From Calocera cornea HHB12733 (taxonomy: Eukaryota > Basidiomycota > Dacrymycetes > Dacrymycetales > Dacrymycetaceae): a stretch of DNA of 64,000 nucleotides. The DNA is taken from assembly GCA_001632435.1 (NCBI GenBank), contig KV423923.1:198281-262280 (forward strand), in the 5' to 3' direction. Positions 23,518 to 34,363 of the stretch are shown one piece after another. Position 1 is the first letter of the stretch, and each line of letters begins with the position of its first letter. Made by a program: the position numbers and the translations under genes. The notes under the pieces are model-generated. The model was not told the DNA's origin and did not search any database. It saw nothing but the letters and a program-made list of their open reading frames with translations.

Positions 23518-24984
23518 ATGATCCCTTCAACGCTCCTCGCTTCGGCCGGTGTCCTGCTCGCCCTCGCAGGCAGCGCGCTCGCCCAGGGCTGGTGAGCCCC
23601 CCCTCCGCAGTCTGTTCCGGGCACAACGACTGACTGGCAGACAGTGGTCCTGGCTCCCTCTGCCCCTCCGCCACGCCCTGCTGCTCCGAGTACGGTTTCT
23701 GCGGGTCGGGGAGTGACGTGCGTCGCGCGTCGCTCACATCTCTCCTGCAAGCAGCTGACAACCCCGCAGTACTGCCGCGGCGGCTGTAACGCCCTCTGGT
23801 CGCACACGCTGACCTCGTGCGAGCCGGAGCCGATCTGCCAGTCGGCGACATACGACTTTACATCCTCCAACGCATCCTCGCTCGTGCTCGGCAACAGCAC
23901 AGGGTTCAACAACAACGCCTCTGCGTACGCGTGGACACTCGACAAGGGCAACGTCGCCTGGAGCGCCGAGGGGCTCGGGATGATCCTGACGGAGGCGAAC
24001 GGCGGGACGCGCCTCAGCACAACGCGGTACGTCGACTTTGGCACGATTACGGCGAGGATCAAGACCGGCCGGTGGGCGGGTGTCGTCACGGCGTTCATAA
24101 CGATGAGCGATGTCAAGGATGAAATAGACTGGGAATTCCCAGGGGCGGCGACGACGCAGGGGCAGACAAACTACTATTGGTGAGTGTCTCTGCAGCATAC
24201 ATTTGGCTACTCGGGCTGGGGCTGATGTGACGTTGGTGGGAAGGCTGGGCGTGGCCAACTACTCGGCCACGAACGGGCAGACGACCTCGGGGCTCACGGA
24301 CACGTACGACAACTTCCACGACTTTACCGTGCGTCCCTCTCCCTCCGTATGCAGTGCTCCCGCTGACCCACGCGCGCGCAGATCGACTGGCAGCCCAACA
24401 CCCTCCAGTGGCTCGTGGACGGCAGCGTCGTGCGCACTGTCAACAAGAGCGACACGCTCAAGACGGACGCCCAGGGGACACGGTACGAGTACCCGAGTAC
24501 GCCCAGTCGGGTGCAGATCTCGTGAGTTGGCCTTTGTTTCCCACTGTTCTCTGCGTTCCCTTTCTGCGATGATGTGACGCTGGCATTGGGACGGTCGGTT
24601 TGGAGAAGGACGTGCTCGCTAACGCTCGCCGGCAGGATCTGGCCCGCGGGCATCTCCTCCTCCGCCGAAGGCACCGTCGAGTGGGCCGGGGGCATGATAA
24701 ACTGGAACGACCCGGACTACCTGGCGACGAACAACTCGTTCGTCGCGTACGTGCAGTCGGTCCAGGTCACCTGCTCCTCCTACACCCAGCCCGCGCCCGG
24801 CGCGCTCAGCTACGTCTTCACGGGCAACGACAGCACGGGCGTGCCGCAAGTCGGGATGAGCAACGAGAGCTTCGTGCAGAGCTCGACAAGCGGGGCGCGC
24901 GGGGGCGGGAGCGGGGTAGGAGCAGGGCGGGCAGTGGGAGCGGCGGCGCTCTTGGTAGCCGCAGCGGGGCTCTTCAGCCTCTAG
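23518..24984 (+). CDS. CRH-type GH16 chitin-glucan transglycosylase with CBM18, GPI-anchored
   Basis: Predicted 376-residue cell-wall enzyme of the Crh1/Utr2/Crr1 family, which cross-links chitin to beta-glucan at the cell surface. Exons: 23518-23591, 23645-23717, 23770-24179, 24244-24328, 24382-24521, 24636-24984. Residues 1-23 form a signal peptide (start chosen as the ATG that gives this peptide). Residues ~25-55 form a CBM18 chitin-binding module (PCCSEYGFCGSGSDYCRGGC), assembled across three exons. The GH16 active-site motif DEIDWEF is at 166-172, with the two catalytic glutamates at 167 and 171. IDWQPNTLQWLVDG and IWPAGISSSAEGTVEWAGG are further family blocks. The end, Ser/Gly-rich then hydrophobic (AAALLVAAAGLFSL), fits a GPI signal. 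All key residues are present. Confidence 0.92.
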
Positions 24985-26008
24985 TTTCCTTTGTTCGTTT
25001 CTTTGCATTCGTACCTGCATACTTTTCACGGGGACAGTCGGCCGACCTATGGAACTGGACTACACCATGACATGACAATCGAACGCGCATATACTGGCCG
25101 TGCATATAGCGCAATCCTGCACCGTCTTCCATTCCTGGAAGACACTGAATGCTGCAAATCTTCAGACTTGAGACTCGAGAGCTTCGGCACACGATGCCCC
25201 CAAAATAGATTTGGGAATAACGAACGGTGTTCTCTGCCCTTCCCTCCTTCCCTTGTCGATGGCCAGCGGCCTTCTCCACCGTGCAGCCAGCGGCGCTACA
25301 CCAGCGCGGCATGACGTCGTCCTCCCAGCCCTCTCCAGCTCCCGCATGCCGGGGCCAGATGCGACTCGCAACGGCACAGCGCAGCGCAGTGCGCGGTACA
25401 GGTGTGCGCCCGGTGGGCGGATCATGCGCATATAAAGGGCGCGTGCTATATAAGGGGGCGCGCGTGCGCACATTACATATATGTAGCGCACGCAAGCACA
25501 TATAAGGCACACCTGCGCCGGCGGGTCGTCCGACCTGAAGCAAGAAGCAAGAAGCAAGAAGCGCGAGGCCGAGCCGGGGAGAAAGTATAGGATCGATCAG
25601 CACGTGTCCGCTGTCGGGCGGATGATGAAGGACGACGGGAGGAGGGTTGCCAGCGAATGGCACACGGGGTATTGAAGGGTGCAGAACGTCAGACCCGGGC
25701 AGAGGCGCGAATTCCTATATAAACTCAACTCCGACCGCGGGAGGCTGGGCCGTACGTACTGGATTTGTGTGCGTGTGTGCGTGCGTGCGTGCGAGCGCTG
25801 ATGATGATGATGATGATGTGAAGGGCGCGGATGAGGATGAGTGGCCGACAAAGGGTGCAGGGGAAGCAGATGCTCGCAAGAGGAACGTGATAGTCCAGCC
25901 TGGGCGAAGCTGAGAAGCTGAGAAGATGAGAAGCGGCGATACGGGATACAGCAAAGCACTTGGGAGGCGCAAGGCAAGCGGGCTCCCGCCCCGGGTGTCG
26001 CCTAGCGA

Positions 26009-26051
26009 TATCATATCATATCATATCATAGCATGTGTATCATATCATATC
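26009..26051. repeat. TATCA pentanucleotide microsatellite
   Basis: Repeats of ATATC/TATCA, interrupted once by a GCATGTGTAT segment and then resumed. Simple tandem repeat without coding content. Confidence 0.8.
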
Positions 26052-26520
26052 GTTCATATCATCCCAGCAACCCTTGCCAAAGCCTGCAGCACAGGGATCC
26101 GGCAGGGTTGGCGTTGCGACCTCGCCCGTCTGGAGTACAGTAAGGTAGTAAGTAGCAGTAGTGAGTGCAGCAAGCGAAGGGTTCCGAGTCGCTGAGCCAG
26201 CCAAGGGTCCGACGAGGCTGAGGCTGAGAGCCGGAGGGTGGGAACTGAACGTGATTGTCCGAACCGAACCGAACCGAGCCTGAGCCATATTATCGAGCGA
26301 ACTGAAGGCCAGCTGGCCAAAGAGTACTGAGTACGGGTGTCGCTGGCTCCCGCTGTCGCCCAGATGTCATACGGCATCATATCGTACTGGCTGGCTGGCT
26401 GGGTGTCTGGCTGGGTGTCATGCTGTCATGCTGTCATTTCATCCGTTGTTCCGATGTTCTGCTGTCGCCCAGCCATACCGATATCGGCCGGACATTGCAC
26501 GTCGCACATCGCACGTTGTG

Positions 26521-26586
26521 TTGCTGATTGCTGATTGCTGATTGCTGATTGCTGATTGCTGATTGCAGGGTTGCAGGGTTGCAGGG
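26521..26586. repeat. Adjacent 7-bp and 8-bp minisatellites
   Basis: Six perfect copies of TTGCTGA (26521-26562), followed directly by three copies of TTGCAGGG (26563-26586). The two units share TTGC, so one array probably grew out of the other by slippage. Confidence 0.9.
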
Positions 26587-27588
26587 TTGCTGATATCGAC
26601 TGGACCCTGATGAACCGTACGCACTGTCCGTGCTAGGCGAGCAAGGGAGCCACACGCCGCCGTCGCTGTCGCATGTCGCATGGGGCTGACGTGATCCGCG
26701 CACAGTACGTTATCAGCGTATCGATAGCTCAGACAAGACGGAGCGGGGGAGGAGGAGGAAGAGGATGTGATACGGAGGATGATAGATAGTGGATGGGGTG
26801 TCTCTCGCTTAGCGGTCCTTCCTGTACTATCATACTCAGTACTGTACAAAGAAACTGACAGGCCGGGGGAGGGGGGGGACGTTATCTACCGTCCATGGAT
26901 TCTATCCCGCAGGCGCAGGTGTGTCACGGTGCGCGCGCTTCGAGAACAGCCTGGGCAGCCTTATATGAACTGCACCGCCACCATGCCCGAGCCGCGTGAG
27001 CCCAGCCGGCTCGGACGCGGACGCGGTCGGTTTCCTGCTTCTGTGCCAAGAACCCCGGGCACCGAGGGTCAACTGAAGGGTCGAGGGTCGAGGGGGGTTC
27101 GGGAAGGACCCACGGGCACGGGCATGTTCGGAGCTGGAGAGCCGGGTCCGGGGAGCTGGCTGGGACGGTGTTGATTACGATTCCAGTACGATTACAGCCC
27201 AAGTACACTTGTGATTACGGTTGTTACGATTACGAGGATGGGTGTGATTGCTGGATGGGAGGTTCCGCTCGTCGGACGTGCGGGGGCCGCTACGCGCGCA
27301 TCAGACTACTGTATGCGCTGCTGGAGAGGAGTGATATGGCCCCGCCGCCGAGTGCAATGGGATGGCGCCGAGGATCGGTAGATGGATGGAGAGACCGTTC
27401 TGCCGAAGAGAGAGGGGAAGGACGACGGTTATCATGGAGCGGCACGAGAAACTACTGGCTCGCTTCCACCCACGCCAGCCTGAGCTTCCTCTCAGCGTGA
27501 AGCGAAGCGCAGAAGGAAGCGGGAGAACTTAGGAGCGCGCCCGGCGGGCTTGGCTCGCCGCTCGGGCGCGAGCGCCGCCTTCGGGCTG

Positions 27589-27596
27589 CGTAATGC
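27589..27596. repeat. Left 8-bp target-site duplication of the KDZ element
   Basis: CGTAATGC immediately before the left terminal inverted repeat. The same eight bases follow the right repeat at 36735-36742. An 8-bp duplication is what Zisupton/KDZ elements are known to make. Confidence 0.9.
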
Positions 27597-27704
27597 CACC
27601 TGTGACACCTGACAACGGGCACAAACCCGTGGAAGGGGCGGTGTGCGTCCCCGACACGGATTCGTGTGGGATTCCTAGGACCCCTGGATCCAGCGAAAAT
27701 CCAG
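27597..27704 (+). repeat. Left terminal inverted repeat of KDZ element (108 bp)
   Basis: Pairs with 36627-36734. The outer 10 bases are identical (CACCTGTGAC) and the innermost 30 (27675-27704) differ at one position. The middle is more diverged. The inner block contains the palindrome CTGGATCCAG, a plausible protein-binding site. Confidence 0.9.
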
Positions 27705-27845
27705 TCCCTGGCATATGAATTGCACCCGCCAGCCGGTTACTTGCCTCTACTTCGAGTAACCGGCAAGCTTCGTTCGCAAGCTGGCCACGTGACCTATCCC
27801 TTGCCTTGTACCGCGTCATACAGCGCGCGGCCGTGTATACGCGCC

Positions 27846-30800
27846 ATGCAAGCCCATGACCGTCAACCTCGCAAGCTATCTGGCCTTCTCTTCTCAAAGC
27901 ATGCACCGAGCTCCACTTCGCGCGGCGTGCGCATGTCGACCGTGCTAGACACCTCTCGTACTTCAAGGCACGGCATCCGACGCACTTTCCGTGAACTGCG
28001 AGCGTCTCGCGAAACTCAACTGGCGAGCAGCGGGCCGCCCCCAAGCTCATATGCAGCCGCCTCGCAGCAATCCCCTTGGGTCAAGAAAGACGTGGTTCCT
28101 TTGTCGGCCTTGCAACTAGGAATGCGGGAACGTCGAGAACAAGGTGTGCATGCCTACATCGAGAACACAACACAGGACTCATGGGCTTGCACAAGAGCGG
28201 GACCGAGATGAAGCTCGCGCACTCGAATACCTCTCACAGCAATATGCACCCGCAGCGGGATCCTCGGGCATGCCCAGTCTATCTGAGCCGGGCGGTTTTG
28301 ACGAGGCCATGGCCGAGGCTTGGGACGAGCAAGAACCTGCATGGGTCAGTGACGACGAGGGCGAGGAAGCGTTGCAATCGATCTTGCGCGAGATGCGGTA
28401 CGTCGAGCCACTAGAGCTAAGACCAGATGCAGGCTCATGTATTCTCGTCTCTAGAACCGAGCGCTCCCGCCACAGGCCTGGACAAGGCTCGTATGCTGCC
28501 AGGCTTGCCGCAGCTGCTCGTCGCTGGCAGCAGGAGCTTCCCGCTGTTGTGCCTGCATATCTAGGCTGGCGGCATCAGGGCCAGCACGAGCCCGAGGCAT
28601 CTCCAGCACAGGGCACTCGAGGGGACTACAAGCACTCGCTACGAGTGGTGGGCTGGCGAGGTAAGCTTGAATCGTGCATCAGCTGGACATTGTTGCTCAT
28701 TCGGCTGCTAGGTATCAAGATGTGCGAGTTTGCTCCTTCCAAGGACGGGGAGAATTTGCTCGCCCATCTCGTCTCACGCGGGTGCTTCCCGTGCAGTCCA
28801 GATGAGCCACGCTGGGCCATCTCGAATCATGTGCTTGAGGTCTTGCACTACTGCAGGCTTCGAGCGTATGTCTCGCACGAGGCCTTTGCGCGCATGCTGT
28901 GCGATCTTCACGCGGTATGTCACGTTTCCTCGCCCCTCCCAGTATCTTGCTTATCCACTGTCTAGCTGCCCTACCGCAGGAACTTGCGCACGCAGCTCTC
29001 ATCCGCGTATGACGCTTGGTTCATGATCCATCTCGCAATCGAGAAGCAAGTTCGACAAGCCTTTCGCCAAGACGGACCTGACTGGCGACTTCGAAATTCT
29101 TGTGCCGCGTGCGAGTACCGCGTACGTGCTCCGTCCATGTCCATGTTCAAGAGCTGTGTTCATGTTTCAAGCAGCTTGAAGGCGAGCCAATCTTGCACCA
29201 TAGCAAGCTTGTTTCTTGCGATGGCAACAATTCCAGCAAGCGATTCCTTGATGCGGGCTACCAGGATCGACGCGAGTTCCAATCAAGCTATATCTTGGAG
29301 CCCGATTTCGTGGATCAATTCGCGCACGAGGTCTCGGGTGCTAGCAGTAAGGTGCGTGCCACTTTGGGCAAGATGTAGCCCGCGATCCTAAGTCTTGTGC
29401 CAGCAGAAGGCGCGGCGCGAGCCCGCGAACGAGAAGGATTGTACAGACAAGTGGGCGACAACAAACGCGCAGCACGAGCGCACGCACTGGCGAGAGGCGC
29501 TGCACGCGTGCGGCAACTTCATTTTTTCATGCCGGCATGGATTCGTGCTCCTCTCGGCGGACATGCTACAGTCGGGCGAGCTGTGAGCCTCTCGATCGAC
29601 TTGGCTCATGCCGTTCTGGCTGACTCGTTTCCTCGTTTCGTAGAGCCAAGTACCCGCTTGCGTGTTTGAGCAAGATCATGGACGTATACGGGACCGATCT
29701 CGGCGTGGGTTATGACATTGGGTGCGACCACTCAAAGACCGTTGCGAGAAGTAGTCTGGGCACGCGCGCGAGCGCCGAGCGACTTCGATTCTATGTCGGC
29801 GCATTCCATGGGTACGCGCACAATCGGCGGTGCCAGCTCTCGTATCACCCCAGACTCCTCACGACGGCAGGACTCGAGGACTTCGAGACGAACGAGTGGA
29901 TCTTCAGCAAGCAAAACTTGACGGCACATCTCTACCGACACGCGTCCGAGTACCATAGACACGCGACTCTCCACGCGTTCTGGGCCCGATGGGATGAAGA
30001 CCGACATGCTGGACTCGGTGCGTGAAGTCATGTACTGAAGACGTGGCCTTGCTGACGAGGCTGTCTAGGCGACTGGCTCGCTAGTAATTACAAGCAAGCG
30101 CTTGCAATCTTGGACGAGGAGGGGCTTGCTCTTGCCAGACTACAGCGAGAGCTCGACCTCGCCGACCAGTGCTTCCCACGCTTCCTGGACGAGGAGCGAG
30201 CATACTTCGAGCGTGTGCGGGATGAGCCAGAGCAAGACACGCTCGCGTTCAAGTATCTTGATACGCTCAAGTGTCTTGCCGAGTCGCGGTACGTGCCTCT
30301 CATGTCTCATGTGACTTGTTCTCATAGCGGCTCGCAGGCGCAAGCTGGAGCAGCTCGGCTATGACCCTTTCATTGCCATCTCGTCCGAGGCCTGGAACTC
30401 GATGTCGACCTCTGATCGCGCCTCCGCGCTCGCGCCTGACTACTTGAGCGCGCTAAATGCCGAGCAGCACTATGAGGCTCTTGCCACGCAGTACGAGCGA
30501 GCCTTGGGTACAGCGCGGTGGACGCCTGATTGCGAGCAATGGCAAGAGGCCGAGCAAGACCACCGGCACCGCGCTTACAACCAAGCCCTCGACCACCTAG
30601 AAGGCCTTGTGGTCCAGCGCTTATTTGAGATCGAGAAGAGAAACCTTCGCGGGACAGGTACGCGCCGTGCACGGCGCGCACAGCTCGATTCCACACTTAC
30701 TTGCGCGTTTCCAGGCTACAAGATGCGCGTGGCGATTGCAAAGGCCCTCAAGCAGCGCAGTCATGCTATCCAGGGCGCACTCGCGCGATACAATGAGCTT

Positions 30801-31430
30801 GCCCGGCGCGTCAATCGCCCGACGCTCACATTCAAGGAAGTGCTCGATTATTCGTTCCTCGCAGACTTTGCGCTCTTGCGCTTCGCACGCCACAACCTTC
30901 TCCAGCATCGCTGGACCGAGCCCAAGGTGCGCCACGCGACCGTCAAGTGGCTTCTCGTCCAGTGTGCAAGAGAAGAGCTCAAGCGGCTGGATGTTGAGAT
31001 CCGCCGTGTTTGGACTGCGATTCACGTGGAGCCCTTGCGGCTTGCCCGAGCTGTCAAGGAAACCGCGGACCGCGGGAACACGCTTCTGGCTGCCGAGATG
31101 AGCACGATCCTAGACAAGAGATTGCGCGTCGATCATGTGCTCCGGGAACGCCTCCTAGAACTTCGTGCCCTCCCTGGCTGCACGGCTTCCTTCGACTTGG
31201 GGACGCGACTTCCGCAAGCAACAGACACAACAGATCAAGAGCCAAGTCCTCGCGCGGCAGGCTTGTCTTCGCAAGATTTCGTGTTTCCCAGCATGCCGAG
31301 CTGGGCAAGTGTCGCGCAGCAAGCCGGGTGTGATGAGATCGAGGATGAGCTGGTTCCGCATGATCTCGATGACGCGGAACAAGACCAAATCGAGCAACTA
31401 GCTCAAGTATTCTCGTCACTAGAAAGCTAG
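27846..31430 (+). CDS. KDZ-superfamily transposase, intact
   Basis: Predicted 1,036-residue DDE/RNase H-like transposase. Exons: 27846-28143, 28196-28660, 28712-28914, 28966-29121, 29172-29351, 29404-29582, 29644-30017, 30069-30288, 30338-30657, 30715-31430; ten exons, introns 49-61 nt, frame kept throughout. Family features in order: the Trp-rich N-terminal helix (AARRWQQELPAVVPAYLGW); GCFPCSPDEPRWAIS; a CxxC pair at 368-371; DGNNS with the probable first catalytic Asp at 391; CRHG at 477-480; SGELAKYPLA; YDIGC with Asp 518; GAFHGYAHNRRCQ (His 549, His 553, Cys 557, probable zinc ligands); and GLEDFETNEW, holding the likely third acidic residue near 572-578. The C-terminal half is helical and charged. 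The first ATG lies 142 bp inside the left repeat; a second in-frame ATG at 27933 is an alternative. The protein should act in the nucleus on the element's repeats. Confidence 0.93.
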
Positions 31431-32420
31431 CTACCGTGTAATTTATTGCTGGGAACCTAGATTCGTGCAGTGCCTTGATGCGCGCTTGTACCCGCCGCCC
31501 GCCGCCGCAATCTGCGAGCAATAGCCTACGTTCCGAGACATTCTGGCTTCCGCGTGCCGAAGCCAAGTTGACGATGCCCTCTAACATCGAACCCTTGCAA
31601 CTAGATAGCGTTCCACGAGGGCACGCCGGCATGCCTTCTGATTCGAAGGCGGAGGTCGTCTCCATCCAGTATTCGCGGACGAGATTTCAAGGATCACGGA
31701 GACTAGCCCCGAAATCCGAGCATTCCAAGAAGCCTTGCGCCCTCTTTCAGGGTTCGCCCGAGCTTACCTTGCCAGGCGTCCGTGGTATTGAGCTCGATTT
31801 CTCGAGCACGAAACCTCGTAATAAAAATATTTTTACAGATCCTAGATGGCAAGAAGCTAGCCTACAATGTATCTAGAATATCGAGAATTTGGTCGAGGCA
31901 AGGTAAGCAGACTCTTGCCGCAAGAGAAGACCGCGAAAAGGGGTCACAACTCTTACTAGGTCCCGCGCGGAAATGCGTCGCTAGGGTTATTGACCCTCGT
32001 TTCTCAAAATCGCGCTGATCAATCTCTCGTTTTTTTCTGCGTGAGTTTAGATCGCATCTACTCGGCCATGGTATCGCGCGGATTACGTACTCATGCTTCT
32101 AGAACGTGCTACATGGTCGAGAGCGCACGGGCCACCTGCTCCTCGGTCTGGTCCCGAGTGGCGCGAGCTGGTATATCTAGCAGCTCGCGTCTCGGTCCTC
32201 TGCCCCTCGTCTCTCTTTCCCCTCCATCTCGCTTCACGCCTTTCTCCCTCGGAACAAGAACAGCTATCCTCGCTCCTATCCTCGCTCCTATCCTCGCCCT
32301 CCTCCTCTCGCCAGCGTGTTCGCGCCTCTCTGTCGCCTGCTCCTTGGTGCTCGCTCCCCGGTCCCGCCTCCCCGTCTCCTCGACCCTCGACCACGTCTAC
32401 TTGCACCGCGCGTCAAGAGT
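31431..32420. other. Spacer inside the transposon
   Basis: About 1 kb between the transposase stop and the first companion gene. It holds the transposase 3' end (an AT-rich AATAAAAATATTTTTAC near 31820) and the promoter of the next gene. The only sizeable open frames (31475-31876 and 31990-32790, +) show no family motif. They do not join the companion gene in frame. Confidence 0.4.
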
Positions 32421-33868
32421 ATGTCGGCCTCGCAGCCTCCCAGCGGCGGCCAGTCCCCCGCCGGCGGCGGGGGCAGCCAACCAGGTGCGTGTATGCGCGC
32501 AGCGCATACATGCAGCGCGACTGACATGTTCTAGGTGGTCGCCACGGCTCCTTCCCCCGCGGTCGTCGCAACTCGGCGCCGGCTCGTCCTATCCAGCCCT
32601 TGCAAATTACGTTCTCTGGCCTCGCCAATCCCCACGAGGGACGCGGTCTCATGCCCCCCCCTCAGCCTCGCTCTCAAGCTCCCGCGTTCGGCGGTGCTGG
32701 CACGTGGACGTCCGCGGCTCAAGCGGCGTGGGACTCGGACCGCGCCGCCGTGCAAAACGCGGTGCGTCGCATCGAGGGAAGCACCCATGATGGCCTCGAC
32801 CTCCCTGGCCACACGATCCATCCATGGTCGCTCGACTTCGAGGGGCGTGTACGCAAGAACGTGTTCATGGAAGAGCTGATACCTGCCCTCGAGGACACGG
32901 TGCGTGACTCCCGCTTCTCGTCTTCGCGCATACACTCACCTAGATTCTAGCTGACGTTCGCGGACCGCACTCTGGGCGCGAACGCCATGATCCTCATGAC
33001 GGCTCGCCTCGACAACGGACCTGGCGCGGCCCCGACTACTCGTCTCTGGACATCTCGTAACCTGTGGAACACGCCGTACAGCGAGCTCGCTAGCGGCTTG
33101 TTCGGGATCTTCACGGACGTGATTGCTCGCGGACAAGTCCACATGATCGATCAGTACATGGCCGAGCGCGCGCGTCAAGGCCGCAACTCGGTTCAAGTCA
33201 ACTACGACCCGCCTCCCACCTTCGACGCGCGTCAATACTTCCCCCCGCCCTTCGGGTCTGGCGAGCGCGCCGGCGTCGTCGTCACGAGCACGAGCGGTGG
33301 CGGCCCTCCTCCTGGAGCTCCCGGCGGCGGCGCCGTGGCCATCAAGGCCGAGTCCTCCTCGGGTGTGGTTCCCGCGTCCTCGCTCCTCGGGCCTGGCTTC
33401 ACGCTGCAGCCTCACGGCGGCAATGTCCAGCAAACGCCTCGCCGTCCCACGTCGAACCCTCGTGCCGCTTCTGGCTTCGGCGGCACGCCCATGGTCACGT
33501 CTCCCGTGACGCCTCGCCCCGGCTCTCGTGGCGGGTACTCCCTTGCGTCTCGCCTCTCGTCCGCCATGTTCTCCGGCCCGCGTCAGCTCTGGAGTCGCCC
33601 TCTCGGCCAGACCCCTCGCGAGCTCCCCCGTGCCATCCAGAGCATCCTCCTCGCGCACTCGACGGCGTTGGATGTCGCGGAGCATGAGCACGAGCGCCTT
33701 GAGAGCGAGATCGCGGCTATCTACGAGTGGGACGCCTCCGCGGAATGGATGGACCGCGTCTTCTCGGTGATCAACCAGCTCCTGCCCGAGTCCGAGGCCC
33801 GCGTTGCGTTCATCGAGGACACGGTGAACATGATGCGCGCTACTCGCCTCTCTGAGCTCGACACCTAG
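32421..33868 (+). CDS. KDZ companion protein 1, unknown function
   Basis: Not recognised. Predicted 448 residues from exons 32421-32484, 32535-32899 and 32951-33868; GT-AG introns of 50 and 51 nt keep frame. Residues 1-70 are Gly/Pro/Ser/Arg-rich. A folded-looking region follows (~75-250), containing HTIHPWSLDFEGRVRKNVFM, RTLGANAMILMTARLDNG and YSELASGLFGIFTDVIARGQ. A Pro/Gly/Ser-rich linker spans ~255-370. A helical C-terminus (~370-448) includes HSTALDVAEHEHERLESEI and ends MMRATRLSELDT. No signal peptide or membrane span. It lies between the transposase and companion 2, on the same strand and within the terminal repeats, so it moves with the element. An accessory role in transposition or element maintenance is inferred from position only. 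Confidence 0.7.
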
Positions 33869-34363
33869 GCCCGCACGAAAGCAAGGGCGGGCGGGTGGGA
33901 AAGTTTCTCGTTTCTCTCGTTTCTCTCGTTTCTCGGTTTCACATTCACGATTCCTCAAGGCTCGACACTGGTTCTCGCCGTCTAGCACGGGTCTTATCGT
34001 TCCACAAATCTCGCTTCTAGAGTCCTCGCGCCGGAAGGCGAGCGTCTCGGTCCAGTCGTTTCTCGGTGGCTCGCAACATGGGTGGGAGGGTGGGAAACAT
34101 GTTTACTAAAAAGGGACACAAGTTACACGTACATCTTTGATAGCTAGGCCTAGCTAAACATGCAATGGATGCTCGTTCCCAAAAAAAAAGTGCCTCGCGT
34201 GCAAGAATCATATCAGTCACGTGGCCCCTCGAGCACGCGTGCCTATTGCCGCGCGTCGCGCGTTTGTGCTTGTGCCTCCATCTACGCGTTTCCTTCTCTC
34301 GTCTCACGTTACTTGCTTCTCGCTTCTCTTTTTTTCCTTGTCTTCTCGTCAGCGTGCAGCACC

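Larger units (their letters stand above)
24985..27588. other. Intergenic spacer rich in simple repeats
   Basis: No gene seen. It carries GTGC/GTGT tracts (about 25766-25795), GAT repeats (about 25798-25818), TATCA repeats (about 26009-26051) and 7- and 8-bp minisatellites (26521-26586). The 229-codon minus frame at 24974-25663 has no family feature, and its composition follows the spacer. Confidence 0.5.

Noticed and set aside
24974..25663. 229-codon minus-strand frame downstream of the CRH gene
   Set aside because: No start context, domain or exon structure; it overlaps the CRH 3' end and low-complexity spacer.
26009..26586. Short regular repeats considered as a CRISPR array
   Set aside because: Units of 5-8 bp without unique spacers in a eukaryotic context; these are microsatellites and minisatellites.
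32936..33988. 350-codon minus-strand frame inside the transposon
   Set aside because: Antisense to companion gene 1, whose plus-strand frame has proper splice sites and flanking exons.
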